A stretch of DNA of 8,522 nt, from the NCBI GenBank assembly GCA_018714725.1, contig DVMZ01000066.1:1-8522 (forward strand), written 5' to 3'. This DNA is from Candidatus Scatosoma pullistercoris (GTDB lineage Bacteria > Bacillota > Clostridia > Christensenellales > Borkfalkiaceae). Below are positions 6,599 through 8,522 of the stretch, one piece after another. The position numbers and the translations under genes are program-made. The notes under the pieces were generated by a model that saw nothing but the letters and a program-made list of their open reading frames with translations, was not told where the DNA came from and did not search any database. How positions within the stretch are numbered: position 1 is the stretch's first letter; each line of letters starts with the position of its first letter.

Positions 6599-7688
6599 TC
6601 CCGCCCTCGTTTTCCGGCCCGGCGGCTTCGGACGGAGCCGAAACTCCGGACGCCGCCTTTTCCGCAGGCGCCGCGGTCTCTTCGGGCTGCGCGATTTTCA
6701 GCATTTTTTCGATTCTGCCGACCATATCGCCGCGCACGACGTCCACGGCCTGGCCCACGCAGACGGCAAACCCCGCGGGTTTGGAATTTCCGTGCGCTTT
6801 GACCACCGCCTTTTTCAGGCCCAGGAACATGGCGCCGCCCATCGTCTCGTAATCGGCGGATTTTTTGATATTTTTGATGACGTCGTACACGATCGCCGCG
6901 CGGAGCTTGGAAAAGAGATTTTTCTTGAACTCCCGTTTCATGATCCCGCTGATTGCCTTGCCGCAACCCTCGATGGATTTGAGCGCGATGTTTCCCGTGA
7001 ATCCGTCCGCGACCACGATGTCCACGTCGCCCACCATGATATCCCGGCCTTCCACGTTGCCCGCATAATCGATGCAGGAGAGTTCGCGGAGCAACGCGTT
7101 GGATTCCTGGTGCAGCGCGTCCCCTTTATGATCTTCCGTGCCGTTGCTCAGAAGCCCCACTTTGGGCGATTTCATGCCGTAAGCCGCCTGTGCGTACGCC
7201 GTCGCCATCATCGCGAAATGCACGAGATTGACGGGCTTGCATTCGAGGTTGGCGCCGCAATCGCAAAGCAGCGTGCCCGTACCGCGCAGATTGGGAATGC
7301 GCGGGCAGAGCGCCGGGCGGGAAATCCCGCGGATCCGGCCGAGAATGAGCACCGCGGCCGTCAGCACGGCGCCCGTGGCGCCCGAAGAGACCAGCGCGTC
7401 CGCGCGGCCCTCTTTCAGAAGCTCGAACGCGACGACCGTGGAGGAGTCCCTTTTCGTGCGCACCGCTTTGGTGGGCACGTCGTCGTTGGTGATGACGTCG
7501 GGCGCGTGCACGATTTCGACGCGGGAAGAATCATATTTCAGCCCCGACAGTTCCCGGCGGATTTTTTCCTCGTCCCCGACGAGGACGACGGAAAAATCCT
7601 TCGCTTTTTCCAGCGCCAGAACGGCGCCCTGCACCTGTGCGGCGGGCGCAAAATCCCCGCCCATTGCGTCAATCGCAATTTTTATCAT
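6591..7688 (-). CDS. plsX: Phosphate acyltransferase PlsX
   Basis: PlsX converts acyl-ACP and phosphate to acyl-phosphate, the donor for PlsY in the first step of phospholipid synthesis. It is a peripheral membrane enzyme. The product is 365 aa. It begins MIKIAIDAMGGDFAP, the PlsX N-terminal signature (DAMGGD at residues 7-12). It also has the conserved SSGATGAVLTA, GRIRGISRPAL, CGANLECKP, NGTEDHKGD, GNVEGRDI and DGFTGNIALKSIEG segments. The ATG at 7688 follows AAGGAG (7698-7703) with 9 nt spacing. The conserved domain ends near residue 333. The last 32 residues form an Ala/Glu/Pro/Gly-rich, probably disordered tail, making the protein longer than the usual 330-345 aa. Its final codons overlap the start of rnc by 8 nt, which suggests translational coupling. 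In many Bacillota acpP or fabD-fabG-acpP follows plsX; here rnc follows directly. Confidence 0.97.
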   Translation of the reverse strand: MIKIAIDAMGGDFAPAAQVQGAVLALEKAKDFSVVLVGDEEKIRRELSGLKYDSSRVEIVHAPDVITNDDVPTKAVRTKRDSSTVVAFELLKEGRADALVSSGATGAVLTAAVLILGRIRGISRPALCPRIPNLRGTGTLLCDCGANLECKPVNLVHFAMMATAYAQAAYGMKSPKVGLLSNGTEDHKGDALHQESNALLRELSCIDYAGNVEGRDIMVGDVDIVVADGFTGNIALKSIEGCGKAISGIMKREFKKNLFSKLRAAIVYDVIKNIKKSADYETMGGAMFLGLKKAVVKAHGNSKPAGFAVCVGQAVDVVRGDMVGRIEKMLKIAQPEETAAPAEKAASGVSAPSEAAGPENEGGNA

Positions 7689-7708
7689 AACTCTTTTCTC
7701 CTTCCGCT

Positions 7709-7748
7709 TCCGCTTAAAACGCGGACCGGCAGGCCGCAGCTCCGGCCT
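7709..7748 (-). other. Two short hairpins in the asnS-plsX gap
   Basis: Within the 70-nt gap between asnS and plsX there is a 6-bp stem (7731-7736 with 7743-7748, 6-nt loop). Next to it is a 5-bp stem (7709-7713 with 7721-7725, 7-nt loop). Read on the minus strand neither is followed by a proper T-run, so they do not look like an intrinsic terminator. I also see no credible -35/-10 pair here. They may be an mRNA processing site, a weak attenuator, or chance in GC-rich DNA. Confidence 0.25.
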
Positions 7749-7758
7749 GAAACAGGTC

Positions 7759-8522
7759 TTAAAATTCCAGATTTCCCACCGTGCGCGGGAAGGGAATGAC
7801 GTCGCGGATGTTGCCCACGCCCGTCAGATACATCACCATGCGCTCGAACCCCAGCCCGAACCCGCTGTGCGTCGCGCCGCCGTATTTTCTCAGGTCCAGA
7901 TACCAGTCCTCGGCGGGGATATTGCATTCCTCCATGCGCTTTTTCAGCTTGTCGTAATCGTCTTCGCGCTGGGAACCGCCGATGAGTTCGCCGATGCCGG
8001 GCACCAGAAGATCGGCCGCCGCCACCGTTTTCCCGTCGTCGTTCTGCTTCATGTAATAGGACTTGATCTCCTTGGGGTAATCGGTGAGGAACACCGGCTT
8101 TCGGAACACCTTCTCGGTGAGATACCGTTCGTGCTCGCTCTGCAGATCCTTGCCCCAGAAAATGTTCTTGTCGTCGAATTCCCCGGCATGCTGTTTGAGA
8201 ATTTCGATCGCCTCGGTGTAAAACAGCCGGACAAACTCGTTTTCCGAGACGTTTTTCAGCCGCTCTTTGAGCCCGTTGTCCACAAATTTGTTGAGAAATT
8301 CCAGCTCGTCCGGGCAGCTTTCGCAAACGTGCGCGATGATGGATTTCACCATCGCTTCCGCGACGTCCATATCCCCTTTCAGATCGCAGAACGCCATTTC
8401 CGGCTCGATCATCCAGAATTCCGCCGCATGGCGGGAAGTGTTGGATTTTTCACTGCGGAAAGTGGGGCCGAACGTATAGATGTCCGCAAACGCCATGGCG
8501 AACGTCTCGCCGTGCAGCTGTC
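7759..8522 (-). CDS. asnS: Asparaginyl-tRNA synthetase, C-terminal part (5' end outside window)
   Basis: Class IIb aminoacyl-tRNA synthetase that charges tRNA-Asn with asparagine in the cytoplasm using ATP. The frame is open from the window edge (first whole codons QLHGETFAMAF) to a TAA at 7759-7761, giving 253 residues. The family is usually about 430-470 aa, so the anticodon-binding OB domain and motif 1 lie outside. Motif 2 is seen as FGPTFRSE followed by the AsnRS-typical NTSRHAAEFWMIEPE. Motif 3 appears near the end as GFGLGFERMVMYLTG, followed by the normal terminus PRTVGNLEF. The NTSRH/EFWMIEPE context separates it from AspRS and LysRS. An internal ATG at 8496 is not the start, because homology continues upstream of it. 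No terminator is visible between this gene and plsX, so read-through is possible. Identification is very secure; only the 5' part is unknown. Confidence 0.97.
   Translation of the reverse strand, partial: QLHGETFAMAFADIYTFGPTFRSEKSNTSRHAAEFWMIEPEMAFCDLKGDMDVAEAMVKSIIAHVCESCPDELEFLNKFVDNGLKERLKNVSENEFVRLFYTEAIEILKQHAGEFDDKNIFWGKDLQSEHERYLTEKVFRKPVFLTDYPKEIKSYYMKQNDDGKTVAAADLLVPGIGELIGGSQREDDYDKLKKRMEECNIPAEDWYLDLRKYGGATHSGFGLGFERMVMYLTGVGNIRDVIPFPRTVGNLEF

Noticed and set aside
4823..6802. 659-codon open frame on the plus strand, antisense to smc and rnc
   Set aside because: It spans two genes with unmistakable conserved motifs on the other strand. Its translation is Arg/Phe/Leu-rich without domain structure. 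Long antisense frames are expected in GC-rich coding DNA.
6501..7799. 432-codon plus-strand open frame antisense to plsX
   Set aside because: It overlaps the whole of plsX and has no recognisable motif or Shine-Dalgarno context. It is a shadow of the real gene.
1..8522. tRNA, rRNA, CRISPR array, insertion sequence or prophage
   Set aside because: I saw no direct-repeat array, tRNA-like cloverleaf, transposase or integrase motif, or phage protein on either strand.

Overview
The window is 8.5 kb of GC-rich bacterial chromosome with every supported gene on the minus strand, so transcription runs from high to low coordinates. The protein families (SMC with a Clostridia-type head, FtsY with no acidic A domain, PlsX, and a YtrB-like ABC pair) and the Gram-positive-type Shine-Dalgarno sequences point to a Bacillota/Clostridia lineage. 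I infer a high-GC, probably host-associated or uncultured member. I cannot place it further.

Layout in transcription order: (1) 8522-7759, the C-terminal half of asparaginyl-tRNA synthetase (asnS), cut by the window edge. (2) After a 70-nt gap without a clear terminator, the compact cluster plsX (7688-6591), rnc (6598-5867, overlapping plsX by 8 nt), smc (5860-2264, TTG start, 6 nt after rnc) and ftsY (2224-1328). (3) An intergenic region of about 270 nt. It holds a strong intrinsic terminator for ftsY, a weaker second hairpin with a T-run, a large inverted repeat, and a near-consensus sigma-A promoter with a structured leader. (4) A two-gene ABC exporter operon: ATPase (1059-358), then a permease (364-1) that overlaps it by 7 nt and leaves the window.

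The plsX-rnc-smc-ftsY block is the familiar Bacillota housekeeping cluster. It links phospholipid initiation (acyl-phosphate synthesis), double-stranded RNA processing, chromosome condensation and SRP-dependent membrane targeting. Two things differ from the textbook order: acpP is not between plsX and rnc, and ylxM-ffh does not follow ftsY. The ABC pair is a separate transcription unit with its own promoter.

I did not find a new defence, mobile or RNA system, and most of the window is ordinary. The points most worth a second look are a serine at a normally acidic metal-binding position of RNase III, and the inverted repeat that abuts the -35 box of the ABC operon promoter.
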